A stretch of DNA of 64,000 bases. Origin: Populus alba. Its lineage: Eukaryota; Streptophyta; Magnoliopsida; Malpighiales; Salicaceae. The DNA is taken from NCBI RefSeq assembly GCF_005239225.2, contig NC_133298.1, positions 7,311,345-7,375,344 on the forward strand, in the 5' to 3' direction. Of this stretch, positions 34,601-49,449 are shown piece after piece. Made by a program: the position numbers and the translations under genes. Position 1 is the first letter of the stretch. Each line of letters starts with the position of its first letter. Under the pieces are notes generated by a model, which was given only the letters and a program-made list of their open reading frames with translations, made no database searches and had not been told where the DNA came from.

Positions 34601-35830
34601 AAAACAACAAAGGCAAAGAAAAATAATTATTGAAATGAATAGTGTTTTGTGAAGTGGTGCATAACAAAGGCACCACCTCTTTTAGTTTATGCTTTGAAAA
34701 TATGTAAGGGAAGCTTTGAAATCGAGAAGGAAAAAGAAAAAAGAAAGAGAAAAAGAAACAACCACCAGTACAAAACCTAATAACTTCTTACTATGCATGC
34801 CGCTCATAAATAAAGGTGATGTCATGAGGATTAAAACGCTACCATAAAAGCCAAAATTTGGCTACGTGACAACGCATCACACGTCGTTCGAACAACACGG
34901 AAGCATGAGATATGCCCCGGTAAATTTCATGCCAACCAACTTTTTTTTAATAAATCAATATTATATACATGCCTAAATCCTAAAGTGTCACTCATTGCAA
35001 GAGAAGCGTGGTAATTTAATTGTGCACATGAAAAATACCTCTTTATTGATCCATTATTTTTTAATAAAAAAAACATATTAATCATTATACTTTGCAAACA
35101 AAAATAAAATAACCAATATACCCCTATTTGCAAAGCTATTTGTGCTTTGTAGATAAATTCAAAATCATCATTTCATTCCTGGAATCCACATGAAAAATAA
35201 GTTTGGGTGCCACTAATAAAAAAAAGTGAGATTCCATTTGGTTTCATTTAATAATAATAGAATCCTGCAAGGAATATTCCTGTATATTCTACTTTAAAAA
35301 ATAATAAAAAAAAAGAATAAAAAACCACCTGGACAAATCCTCATGACAACATACCGAACAGCACTCATGTCATGTCTGATAGGTCTAAGCACCGTATTAT
35401 GGTGGCCAATAAGATAGCATTATTAGATATATCCTAAGCCCTACGGAAGATTTTGGCTCTTTGCAGGGCCCATTCACTATCTTGTTTTCAGATTATTATT
35501 TTTTTTTCCATTTCGAGGGATGAACTTTAATTCTGGCCACAAAATTTATCATTTTTTTTTTTTGCATTACATTATATATATCAAACATATAAGGGTAATT
35601 AATTATCTAGTTATCACTTAAACTCATGAAACCTCAATAAAATCTATAGCCATGATGATCTCCATTTTCATTACAGAACATAGTTTGCTTATTTATTATA
35701 ATATTTTAACTAATTAAAAATAGTAAAGAGCACGTCCTGCTCAAGTTTTTCCAACTACGTTACTCAAACTTCTCTCTCATCTTCAGAAATATTGTATTTG
35801 TTTGATAAGGTGTAGCTAGAATTCATGACA
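34601..35830. other. AT-rich spacer before the transporter gene
   Basis: No open frame with family features and no RNA gene recognised. The last 100 bases form the promoter of the transporter gene. Confidence 0.6.
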
Positions 35831-35840
35831 AAGCTAACGT

Positions 35841-35849
35841 CTATATAAA
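35841..35849 (+). promoter_or_regulatory. TATA box of the OCT gene
   Basis: CTATATAAA lies about 90 bases before the start codon at 35931, a usual plant spacing. Confidence 0.6.
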
Positions 35850-35930
35850 GATGGACAAAATGGCTAAAATATATAGGAGGAAAGGCATTGGCCTGTCTTC
35901 AGCCAAACATTTGTAAATAAGAAAGTAGAA

Positions 35931-37863
35931 ATGGAAGAAGCAGCACAAAATCTTGGGCATGGAAACAAACAGTTAGCAGAAAGAGCTGTAGCATCATCAA
36001 CAACAAGAAACCTAGAGCTAACAGTGGAGGCTGTGGTGGAGGAGTACGTAGGATCCATGGGGTGGTCACAGTTTTTGCATGTGTTCTTGGTTTCGATAGC
36101 CTGGGTATTTGATTCCCAAAACACATTGGTTACTATCTTCAGTGATGCTCAACCGACATCTTGGAGATGCATAAATAATTCGTCATCGTCTCTGTGCATG
36201 TCAAGTAGCAGCAGAGGTGATGTTTCGTCTGTTTGTGGATTGACGCCAGGCACTTGGGAATGGGTTGGTGGCCATGAAAGTTCCATTGTTGCTGAATGGG
36301 GTCTTGTTTGTGACCGCAGGTTCCTTGCTGCTATACCTGCCTCACTGTTCTTTATCGGTTCTCTCTTGGGTAATGGATTACATGTTCTAACATTAATTGC
36401 CGTGAATCCCAAGAATCTTCTCATACTTCTTTAGAAATATGTTTGTTCCAAATCTTGAGAGAAAAATATTAAGTAGTAATAATCCTGTTGTCACTTTTTA
36501 TCGAACATTAGAAATTATATATGTTTTGTTTAGATTTGACGAACACTTTAAAAACAAACAGAAAGCAATATGAGAGGATGTTAATCCATCTTTAAACAAT
36601 ATTAGTCTACGTCTTTGCAGTGATTAACTTTGTTAAATGATATTTTGGCATGCAGGTTCTGCTTTTTTTGGCTGCTTAGCAGATGCATCCCTCGGCCGAA
36701 AAAGAACAGTGCTGCTCTCATGTATCCTGTCCTCTGCCACTGCTTTCCTCACCTCCCTCTCACCGAACATTTGGATATACGCATTGCTTCGATTCGCGAA
36801 TGGTTTTTCTCGATCTGGAATAGGAATTTGTTGTATTGTTCTAGCTACAGAGGTTGTCGGACGCAAATGGCGCGGTCCCGTCAGCCAATATGGCTTCTTC
36901 TTCTTCACTGCAGGATTTCTTTCCCTTCCTCTAATTGCCTATCCTACAAGAGCTAATTGGAGGAATTTATACAGAATCATATCACTCCTTCCTCTATCCT
37001 ACTCAGTTTTGTTCTTCCCTTTTGTCTCAGAATCTCCGCGCTGGCTTCTTGTTAGGGGAAGGAGCAAAGAAGCCCTCGATGTTTTGAAAACATTCGCCAG
37101 GCGTAATGGCAAGACACTCCCTGAAAACCTCTCTCTCGCCAATCCTTCAGAACCTAAAGAGGGTGGTGAAAATGAGGCATTGACAAGAACATGCACCAAA
37201 GAAAGCCTGTGGAGGACAAAATGGGCAGCTAAAAGAATGATCACAGTTATGATAGCAGGTTTCGGAGTTGGTTTTGTTTACTATGGTGTTCAACTGAATG
37301 TTGAGAACCTGAATTTCAACCTTTATTTCTCTGTTGGGATCAATGCATTGATGGAGATTCCGGCAATTGTCTTCGGTACTATACTGTTAGGCCTCACCAG
37401 CCGGCGACTTCTCTTCTCACTATCTGCTTTTCTAGCTGGGATTTCATGTCTTCTCTGCATCATTTTTGCTCATGGAAAACACGTAAAGAAGGCAGAAAAA
37501 TCCAGTGCGGGGAGCTGGGCTCAACTGATTATTGAAGGAATTGGTTTCATGGCTGCTTCAATAGCATTCGATGTCTTGTATATTTATTGTGTTGAGCTCT
37601 TCCCTACCAACGTGAGAAACTTTGCTTTGTCACAGTCAAGACTATCCTTGATGTTGGGTGCTTCTATAGCACCTTTGCTAGTTGCTGCTGGTCGCTTAAG
37701 CCCGTCTCTTTCTTTCCTCATATTTGGGATCCTCTCCATCTTTAGTGGAGTTGTAAGCTTGTGGCTACCTGAGACCAAAAACGCTCCGCTTTATGACTCT
37801 TTGAAGCAACAAGAAGAAGAGGAGAAACACAAAGCTGGGGGTCAAGGTAATATGCAGGCGTAG
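35931..37863 (+). CDS. OCT1: Organic cation/carnitine transporter, OCT1-like
   Basis: A major-facilitator membrane transporter of the plant OCT group (SLC22-like). Arabidopsis OCT1 moves carnitine and related organic cations across the plasma membrane; the substrate here is inferred. Exons 35931-36369 and 36656-37863 give 548 residues. The intron has clean GT-AG ends and splits a Gly codon. The first membrane helix ([15 protein letters not shown], about residue 47-60) is followed by a large extracellular loop with [21 protein letters not shown], as in SLC22 proteins. The MFS loop motif [10 protein letters not shown] follows helix 2, and [12 protein letters not shown] follows helix 6. The later helices end in [10 protein letters not shown] and LPETKN. 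The C-terminal tail is Glu/Lys-rich. Confidence 0.93.
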
Positions 37864-40360
37864 AGCTTGGAGAGAAGATGAAAAAAAATAAAATATAGTG
37901 TCTTTCCATATGTATGATAATTGTGCTCTCTTCAAAAAGCTCCTTGTTTTAAATCAAATTTCAATGGTGTAAAGTGTGCTTACGCGCGCAATGCCAATAA
38001 TTTGCTCTATGTTTTTTACTTGATTAATATTGTTATTGCTTAATATGCATGGATTTAACTTCTTCTTTTATTAATCCCTCAAAACATGGGTATATATGTG
38101 TATTCAATTGTGAATATGCATGCTTCATGAAGCAATCTGTTTGTTAAAGTGGTTTGCACACCCACTAAAATACTGTATTTTCTCAATAATGCAGAAGGCC
38201 ATACATGTGTTATGGAAAGAGAGAGAGAAGAAATACTCCAATCATCTCACTTGATTTAATCACTAATGTAATCAATTTTTTCATTCCAATTACAAGAGAA
38301 AACTTTCTTCTCATGTTATCATAACCGAATCACTAATATTTAGTAATAAAATTGAGCATCAACCTAAAAATAATAAGCATTTATTTGAGACAATGATAAC
38401 CCTATAGAAAGCAAATAAAAATAAATCATATAGTATATTTTCCAACCAATCAAATATTAAGGAATAAAATCAAGAAAAAAACATTAAAAACAATTAAAAC
38501 ACCAAAAACTAAAAAAAAAAACATATTCAGCGATTGGATGAACTCGTCAAACCTCTAAATCGGGTAACTTAGGCTAGCATGACAAACTATGAACTGGGTT
38601 ATGGACTCCTGTAAGATTATAATTTGTTTTTTTTTTCAAAAAATTATTTTTTATTTAATTATATGATAATAAAAATAGACAATCATAAAATATAAAACAA
38701 TAATCTAATACTGAGATGTTGAGAAAAAATAATTTTTTTAAAAAAAAAAAGTTAAACCCACTAGGCTTGCAAAACAGGTCAACTAGTCAAACATGTGAAC
38801 ATGTTCATGGAATTTATAAAGTTTAATAACAAAGTTTTTTTTTTCTGAAACTATTTAGTTTTTTACCATATGACAAAAAAATAGTCAAGTTCAATCAAAA
38901 AAGAGAAGAAAAAAAACACCTTACCAAACTCAAAAAATAATTTTTTTCTTAAATAAAAACAAATTTGAAAAAAGTAAGAGACAAATATAGATCAATATAT
39001 TTAATATTGCAATATAGGTCATTTATCTTAAATAAAAATCGATACACAAATAAGATTTATTGAATAAAAGAAAAGGAAAAAACATATAATGCAAGGCTTC
39101 AAATATTATAAAAAATAAATATTTTTTATTTCTAAAAATAAAAGTAATATATGTAAAATATAAAAAAAATATATAACAAATGAATCATAATATTCTCTTC
39201 AAAAATTAAACACATCCAATATAATTGAAAAATAATCACTATTTAAAAAATAATAAATAAGCAAAAAAAAAACACAGAGAAATAAAATAGAAACTTAAAA
39301 AATATTTAAAAAATATAAAAATAGTTATAAAGTAAAGAAAATGAAAACTATAAAAAAAAAAAATAATAAGGTTAGGCCAAGCTCCTAATCCTTCAACAAA
39401 AAGCTCGTGTGTGGGGTTGTAAGGTCAAGCTTAGTCATGCTGGCCTTAATATTTTTTTTTTTGTAAGTTAATAGGGTAGACGACATGTTATCTGTTCTAA
39501 TTCAATTTGAAAAAAATAGACAAAATATTGTCTACCTCAACAGACAACACGTCATCTAGAATCCATAAATTCTGCTCATTGTGGTGCCTGAAAAATCAAG
39601 GTAGCTAATTGTTTTCTTCTAAAATGTCATGTTCAACCCAAAACATTTAGAAAACATCCTGAATAACTTTATTATACCAATTCATAACCTTCAAAATGCA
39701 AAAAAAAAAAAAAAAAAAAAAAAAACGCTTCAAAACCCAAATCAAATCGAAACCCAAAAATCTCCCATAAATCATATTGTTTTAGGCACTTTCAAGGTAA
39801 AAAAAAAAACTTGAGTTGAACTCTCCTCATCATATAAAGCCACTTAGTACAAAAGTCTACCATTTTGGTGGCATGAATCGTAGCAACAAAAACTTTTTCT
39901 TTCTAGGCTGGAATTTGATGATCTACTATTTCTCTTCTCACCCAAGAAAAATTGAAAAAATAATGAAAATAAAGTTTAGTATTGAAATTAATGTTTCTAG
40001 AATTAGAAGGATCAATCATCTAATAATTAAAAAAATAAGGGACTCAAATGTATTTTTCATACATAATTGAAACAAACCACCTATTTATCTATGTTTTTCA
40101 TTTTAGTCTTTTGTCTTTTAATTTAATTCTTTCTTAATAATAAATAAATAAATAACATGTAATTGGATGCTAATAAAGGGTCAATTGTGCAAAAAAAAAA
40201 AAAGTTTAAGAATTCAATTCAAATTTTTTAAAAAAAAATCATTGCTGCAATCCTAATAGGTTAAATGATAAACAGTGATTTCGGAACATTAAAAAGTCAA
40301 CACCTGTTAATTTTGTACTTAATTAACACTTGATAAAAGAAAGAAAAGAAAAAAAAAACA
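37864..40360. other. AT-rich spacer with tandem-repeat debris
   Basis: Contains the degenerate array-like sequence at 38340-38900, a poly-A run at about 39698-39725 and long A/T tracts. The open frames here are low-complexity and lack family features. Confidence 0.6.
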
Positions 40361-40362
40361 GT

Positions 40363-40480
40363 TGGGCTTCCCATTTTTGAAAAAGGGCCTAATGATTCCA
40401 AAACAAGAACCCTATTGAATTTTTAGTGAGGCCCATCTCTTAAGACCCAAAGAAGCCCAGAGTGTGAAAAACCCTAGCGA
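40363..40480 (+). promoter_or_regulatory. Ribosomal-protein-type promoter elements (site II and telo box)
   Basis: TGGGCT (40363-40368) and GGCCCA (40430-40435) are site-II-like TCP-binding motifs. AAACCCTAG (40469-40477) is a telo box. This trio is characteristic of plant ribosomal protein genes. A TATAAA-like word lies near 40517. Function is inferred from motif knowledge. Confidence 0.65.
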
Positions 40481-40575
40481 GGGGAGTCGCTGAAACAAAG
40501 GTAGGGCTGGCGAGCTATAAACAGCCGCTTCCTCTCAGCTGCCGAGTGTGAGAGAAACCGAGAGGGAGAGAAAAG

Positions 40576-42935
<2,360 letters not shown>

Positions 42936-42959
42936 GGACCTGATTAAGAGCTCCAAGGA

Positions 42960-44690
42960 TTCATGACTTTAGGTCGTCATGGTGTCCTTGGTGTTAGTTT
43001 TGTTCATTTTGTGTGATTTTCGTTGTTTTGGACCTTGTTACTCTATATATCTTTTAGATTGATGATGAACATATTTGAACTTAGCAATCTACTTTTATTT
43101 AATGGTATCCCTACGAATATAAGTTTTTCTGGATTTCTTGATTTGATGAAACAATGCTTCTGAAAGACGCTCAAGGTTATTCTGGCAGATGAATGTTACC
43201 CACAGGAATGACAATCGAGGGCTTAGGCGACATCAATTTTTAAGAAAAATATTTTTGATATCAAAATATTAAAATGATTAAAAAACTCGAATTTTAAATT
43301 AAAAAAAAATAAAATTAAGAAAAACACGGTTTTTAAAATGCATTTCCAAATGGTCTTTTTGCTTGGCTTCTTGTCTGGAATTAAGATGTTGAAGATAGTG
43401 TGGGAAGAAAAGGAGAAGAGATCTAGGTAATCGCAAGGTTATTACGAAGAGAATTGCAGTGTCATCCTTGCTCTCCACCTTTATAAACCCAAGCTCTTTA
43501 CTGTTCTAGCAATATCCTATGCAGCAACCGTAGCTGCACCCGTTGCGTCAGGGCACAGAGTGAAGAGATGTAATACTCTTTCAGCCTAAGCTCCATTTTA
43601 AGAAACTGACTGCATCAATGCCGGATGCAATGGTCCCTTTCATGTCTGGCAAGAGACTTGAGATCAAGTTGAAAGTAAACAGATGAAGAACACTGAGAAA
43701 AGGTTTGTGTTGGCTTCATTCAACCCTGTTTTCTGCCAAAACATAATGACAGGAGAAGGAGGGGAATGTTGTTGACCAAAATTGAGACACACATATAGAG
43801 AGCACGTCGAGGACCAAATGAAGGAAACCCCCAAAATTTAATCCCATCTTTACCTAGAGGCCCAGATGAAATAATCCTATTGAGTTAGCGAATTATTAAA
43901 AAGAGAACATCATCCTACTGTCAATGACTATAGTTAGTTCAAATGTTAAACTCGACTTTGTTAAAACATCATAAAAAAGTATTTTTAAAAGTTTTACTTG
44001 ATAACTTAAATTTAATTTGTTAGCTTGGAATGATTTTTTGATATAATATCAGTGTCTTCTTAATCAAATGATTATAAATTTAAATTTCATCATCCTCATT
44101 CTAATTAATAAAAATTAAATACATAAAATAATACAAGACTTTCATTTAAGAAGCTATCTTAGAAAATAATATAAAACTATTATTAAGATATCATCTAATA
44201 GCTTAAAATTAATATTTTAGATTGAATTGGTTTTTTAATAGGTTTGGTATATTAATCTTGGAAACCATGATTCAGAACCTGCCTTCTGTTAGTTTCAGTT
44301 AAAACTTACGAAATATAATTAATATGGCCAGATTTTTAGTGACCTAATTGACCCAATCAATCCTAGTCCAAACACCAAAAACCAAAAAATAAAAGAATGA
44401 AATAGTATTGTTTTCATAAAAATGATTGACCAAATGATATGCGAGTTAACACATTAAAAAGTTAACACATTAAACTAGTGAGCGATCCACTTTTCATGTT
44501 CGCATGCACTGCTGCTATTGAACCCATCACCAATTCATAGTGGTTTTAAGAAATTTTAAAACAAGCAAGCAAAGATCTGAGTTTTAAGTCTAGATAATAA
44601 CATTGACCTTCCTTTCAGTAATGAAGGTAATGACCTCTTCAGCATTTCAAGGCAGATACATTCTATGATAAATAAAAAAGAACCTTCATT
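42960..44690. other. Intergenic region between RPL19 and STR8
   Basis: Begins with the RPL19 3' UTR. At 43221-43360 there is a short AT-rich element with a TTTTTGATATCAAAATATT core. A higher-complexity stretch at 43430-43800 has TTTATAAACCC near 43480 but no long open frame or known family. The decayed TRIM copy follows. Confidence 0.5.
43960..44245 (+). mobile_element. Decayed TRIM copy
   Basis: Aligns by eye with the TRIM at 33428-33718. It keeps GATATAATATCAGTGTC (primer-site region), ATTATAAATTTAAATTTCATCATCC in the interior, and TTAGAAAATAATATAAAAC of the second LTR. C-to-T and G-to-A type changes are common, as expected for old methylated DNA. The ends are uncertain. Confidence 0.6.
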
Positions 44691-44960
44691 CAAAATCATC
44701 TATTACACAAGACATGTTTTGATACAACGTATCGAGTGCAGCAGGAGTCTTGGACCATTTTCGCCGACCTGTTGATGCGAGAACATCTGATCCTCAGAAG
44801 AATAAACTTTACAAATCCCCAGTTAAAGCTGCTATAGGAACTCTGCAGTTAAGTTAAAGAGGCAGCTGAGAGTGGCTCAGTCATCATAAATCAGAAGACG
44901 TGGTAGCATTGAAGTGATAGGAGCTGGATAAATATACACGCTTTCCGTATAGGCATACTA

Positions 44961-47900
44961 TCAAACTGCCAACTCATTTTGCACTTCCAGTTCTCTATAC
45001 ATGTACCATTTCTTGTATCTTTGATTCCCGGGTAGAACAGGCCTAAGCCGTGGAGCAGTTGTGCATTGCGGACAACAACAACCTTTTAAATCCTTTACGC
45101 ATTCCATGCAACATCTGTTATGAGAGTCAAAGAGTTCATCTAAGTGATTGGTTATATTGGCCAAGGCGATAAAGCTCACCCAGTAAAACCTTATCAAAAC
45201 TTGGCAACACTTGGATACATAGGTTTGAATGGTTAATAGATGAAGAACCCCAACATATAGGTTTTTTATTTCTTCCACTACTTGTGTAGTAGAACAAGGA
45301 AGAGCAAAAGGAGCAGATGCAGACTTACAGAAAAAGTAGGTTGCAGTCAATATTGGCACAGTTCCGATGTCTTAACTCGCTGACTTGTGCTTCACATATG
45401 TAGCAGTTAGCAAATAAAATATCCTTACATCCTTGTGGATTGCTGCTTGGTACTGTTGTATCCTCAGGGTTGTAGGCAGAAGGTGGAAGAGAAAGACGAT
45501 CATCAAACACAAACAAATTCCCGACCCATTCTACAGGACCTTCATTCTGAAGATAATGAGAAACCCCTCCCTTTAAGGTGTACAAATTTTGAAAACCTCG
45601 TTGTCTGCCATGCAAAATTAAGCACCCCGTAAATGTTAAGAAAAGAAAAGAAAGTCCAAAAGTTCCAAATCTTTTATTCTTGTTGTCATCAAATGGTCCC
45701 AATTAAACCATAAGTAGTGCGATTTTGGAAGAGGCACCAAGCTAAACTAGCATTTAAACCCAATATCAGGAAGATCAGCCATAGCTCTTGGCACAACAAT
45801 CATTTCGACTTTGCCCCTTATATACAGTGAAGGAATATGATTACATCATGAATTATGCTTTAACTCCTAGCACTTGCAAGAAAATATCTGAAGTCTCATC
45901 GTTTAATAAGTGTCATATATCATGCCATTTTTTTTCCACTTGTATATGCGTTGATGGGGAATGAAGAAAGACAGCAATGGGAACTATTATTTGATTATTT
46001 AGAATTTTAATTAATGCTGTATAATTAACCTGCTAAATAGTCTCAATTCAAAAAGGAGACTAATATAAACTAAATTCCTATTTTAACTACACAAATAATT
46101 AACAGTAATATTCCTAAGTAACACTAAGAATCTAGAATAATCATACAGCATTGAAATTTTAATTGGTTAATTTTTGTTGGAAACTGGCAATAAGTTGATT
46201 AGTACGTCAGGCTGAGCTTCCAAGTAATTGCAGAACTGATCAGAAGTTAAAAGAGATCAATGCAACAAAAAGGTCAGTCTAGTTCAATGTAGATGAAGAT
46301 CAATGAGCCAAACTTTGATTACAAACGCAATTTGAAACCAGTAGGAAGAGGAAATGTGAGGAAACAGCAGGGTACCTTAGGATGGTAGAATATACATCAC
46401 AACGAATGCCTCCTGTACAATACATCAATATATTTGTCTTCTCTTTGTCAACATTTGCTAAAGGATCTGAAGCAATGGCCTGAAATAATGAAAACAAAGA
46501 AAAGCAAGAGACTGTTAGTTGGAATCTGAGAAATGAAACTCCGTAATACATGAAGAAGCTAAAAAGCAAGTGCCTAAACTTGTGCTAAAACATAACTTCA
46601 AGGTGGAAATCAATTTGCAAAGTCACTCATCTTCCTTACTACAGATACTGCCAAACAAAAATATAGCAAAGTCATGGGCTGATAAAAAGCAACTAGGCTT
46701 ACCTCCTCACTATCGGATTCCCCAAATGAAGTGCTCCTAAAGCAGTCCACATCAGGTCGCTGAGCCCCGTGAAAATGACCAATATCCCACTCATAGCCTG
46801 GTCCAAGGAGCAATAGCTCTCTTCAATACTAAATTATGAGCACGAGGTGACTCTAAAAGAAAAATTACACCCTAACACATTTTGCCTACATACTGAGAAA
46901 TGAGAATGCTTGCACGTATTAAGACACCTAAATATCCATCTGATAACAAACATACTTGAGCTGAAAAAAGTTGGCTGAAACACAAGGAACCTCAATAACA
47001 TATTACAAGCGTATTACTTTGTTCAGACCCAAATAACTGCAGCTTGATAGCATTTGTTAGTACTTGAAATGGAATAATGACATAACAAAACAAGAAAGGT
47101 TTCAAGCTTGAAGCAAACTAAGCCACCACCTTTCAGGTTAAGCAAATTCACTTGTGAGCTTGAACCAGACAGGCTGCTATCCTCGGAAATCTAGGCAAGC
47201 ACCCACCTGAAACTCACTGGCCTTGTGTTCCAACAGGATAAGCCAGTCAAGGACACACCAATTATAACTTTAAGCAACTCTAATACTCGCAGTGGTTCCT
47301 TGGGGCTACAGCAAGACAATTCAAAAATATATCCCCTTATGAATTATATGCTCCCTTCACCTTAATCTTAGAACCCCTTGACTGAAAATTTGCCTTTCTT
47401 TGGGGCCCCTTTGAAAAATACCCAAGTTTCTCCAGTGCCACAACCAGTGAAATTTTATGGCAAGTGGATTCCTACATGTGTCATTGAAGCAACTTCTTTT
47501 CAATTGTTTTCCCCAAATCACACTTTTTAGAAATCATCTTCACCAAGGAATAACAATGAATTTCAACTTCCCATGGCAATTATCATAACCAGCCATCATA
47601 TTCTGTCATTGCAAAAGCTGTTTCACGTGTTAGACTCATTTATTTGAGCTCTGTTCTTTTATCCAAGTGCTCATACTGTTAACCTATAATATAAGACTGC
47701 AAGGATGCTCCAAGAAAACCCCTGATTTGACTCCCCTATCTAAATCCATGTATCATGATCCTCAAATAGTGCTCATTTTAGTATCTCCAAAAAAATGCTA
47801 CTAACATCAACAGCATAACAAAAACATATAATAAAATATAGCAAATTCCTACAAGAAAATCCAGGTGAAAACTGAGAGTGACTTGTAAGAAGAAAAATAA

Positions 47901-49449
47901 ATACCATTTCTAACATCCAGCACAACACAGTTTGAATCATGTACTTCTTTCAATCTTTTTCTCCACTCAGATGGTGCTAGAGGTGTCGCTCGCATTGTAG
48001 GATCAAGCAAAGGGAGATGTGAAATACCTCCTTCCAACTGGCGAAGAAATAAGAGTAACAAGATGAAAACATACATGCATGACATATATGTAAGTCAAAA
48101 CTCAGTGCAGGCAAACAGCAAAATATTCAAGAATATTTGTGCAATTAAATGTCACCTGTACTAAGGAGGGTTTATAACGCAGCTTTAATTTTGGGAAAGC
48201 ATGCCCATTTAATGCCGGAGATATCTGAACCAGTATATCAGAAAATCTGAAATCTTCTCTTAACCATTCAACATATGCCAGAGCATCTTTTGATGGTCCA
48301 CTGTACTGCACAAGGATGAAGAAGATCAGAAGGAAAAAACTTCAATGCAGTGGCTTAAAAATTTATCAACAGGTAGAAAGCATTATTTCCACAACCATTA
48401 AAAAAGAAAAGGTTCGCTTAACAAAGAACAGAATCTTTTGGGAAGTGCAACATATCCACGTTCATTTACATTTATGACTTCACAATTTTATCACCAATTA
48501 TCCTAATTTGAGACACTCTCTTGACATGTCTAAAACCGTGGGAAAGTATCTATTTTTTGGAAAAGGACGAACTTCTTCTGACTTCTCTTCATGGGCAGCT
48601 TGTTTGATATTCCAAAATATTTGAGGGATGGAGACAGTATTTATATTAATAGATCACTAGAATTCTGTGGAGATGGTGATTGAAATTTTAATAGATCACT
48701 AGAACAAACCACTATTTACCCAAAATACAAAACTCCACATGCTCCAAACTGCAGCAACAATGAGACCACTCAACAAGAGAGAGATGGAAAATAAGCACCT
48801 TAACACCAAGATAAAGCAAAGATATCGACCCATCACTTTACATAGCCAGTAGAATTTTTTTCTTGCACATAAGAACATCCATGAAGAACAAAAACCCATT
48901 TCAACCCATTATTTCTCTTTATCAAAAAATTAAATCTTTAAGAAAATATAAGTACAAAAAACAGTACCTGAGCATTAATCCCTTGTTCATTCACATAGAT
49001 TCTCCCATGAATATCAAGGCCCTTATAATAAATTAAGCAAAGATGTAAGCTTCAAGTAAAAAAAATCCAAAATTTAACAAGAAAATATAGAAAGGAAAAA
49101 CCTTTAAGAAAGAGAGGTGCTTGGCAACTTCTTCATGGGGATCGTTTATAAAAACAAAGCGATAGAAATTGACAACTATAAAATCATTAGATGGGTTTGC
49201 TACTGTTGAACTTGAAGGAATGGTGGCACAATTAAATTCCCATAACTTCTGCTTTTGCTTTGCTTTATCGGGTTGTGAGCGTGAAAGAGAAAGAAATGGT
49301 CTTGTTGTTGTGAAAATGGAGGTGGTGGTGAGTGAAGCAAAGGGACATAAGATTTTGAATTGGAAGAGGAGAGATTCGTTTCTACAAACAATTTTAGCAG
49401 AGGAGACGCTTATGGGTGCTGCACAACAAGCAGCACTGGAACCTCTCAT
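44961..49449 (-). CDS. STR8: Rhodanese-like domain protein 8, chloroplastic (TrhO-like)
   Basis: Plant STR8 family, related to bacterial TrhO (UPF0176), which hydroxylates uridine 34 of some tRNAs. The plant reaction is inferred. Exons, in transcript order: 49102-49449, 48968-49021, 48156-48305, 47905-48037, 46703-46797, 46376-46479, 45329-45604 and 44961-45114. They give 437 residues. The N terminus is Ser/Thr-rich and looks like a plastid transit peptide. An acylphosphatase-like first domain contains FVFINDPHEEV and GRIYVNEQGINAQYSGP. The rhodanese domain has LDVRNGYEWDIGHFHGAQRPD and the active-site loop YCTGGIRCDVYS (Cys about 281, second Cys about 287). A Cys-rich C-terminal part has GCKDILFANC, CYICEAQ and DLKGCCCPQC, likely metal-binding. 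All junctions keep frame. Confidence 0.93.

Noticed and set aside
36149..36424. Minus-strand 91-codon frame inside the transporter exon
   Set aside because: Shadow of the coding strand of a clear transporter gene.
44961..49449. Bacterial transfer as the origin of the TrhO-like gene
   Set aside because: It has eight exons with normal plant introns and matches the known plant STR8 family, so a recent transfer is not supported.
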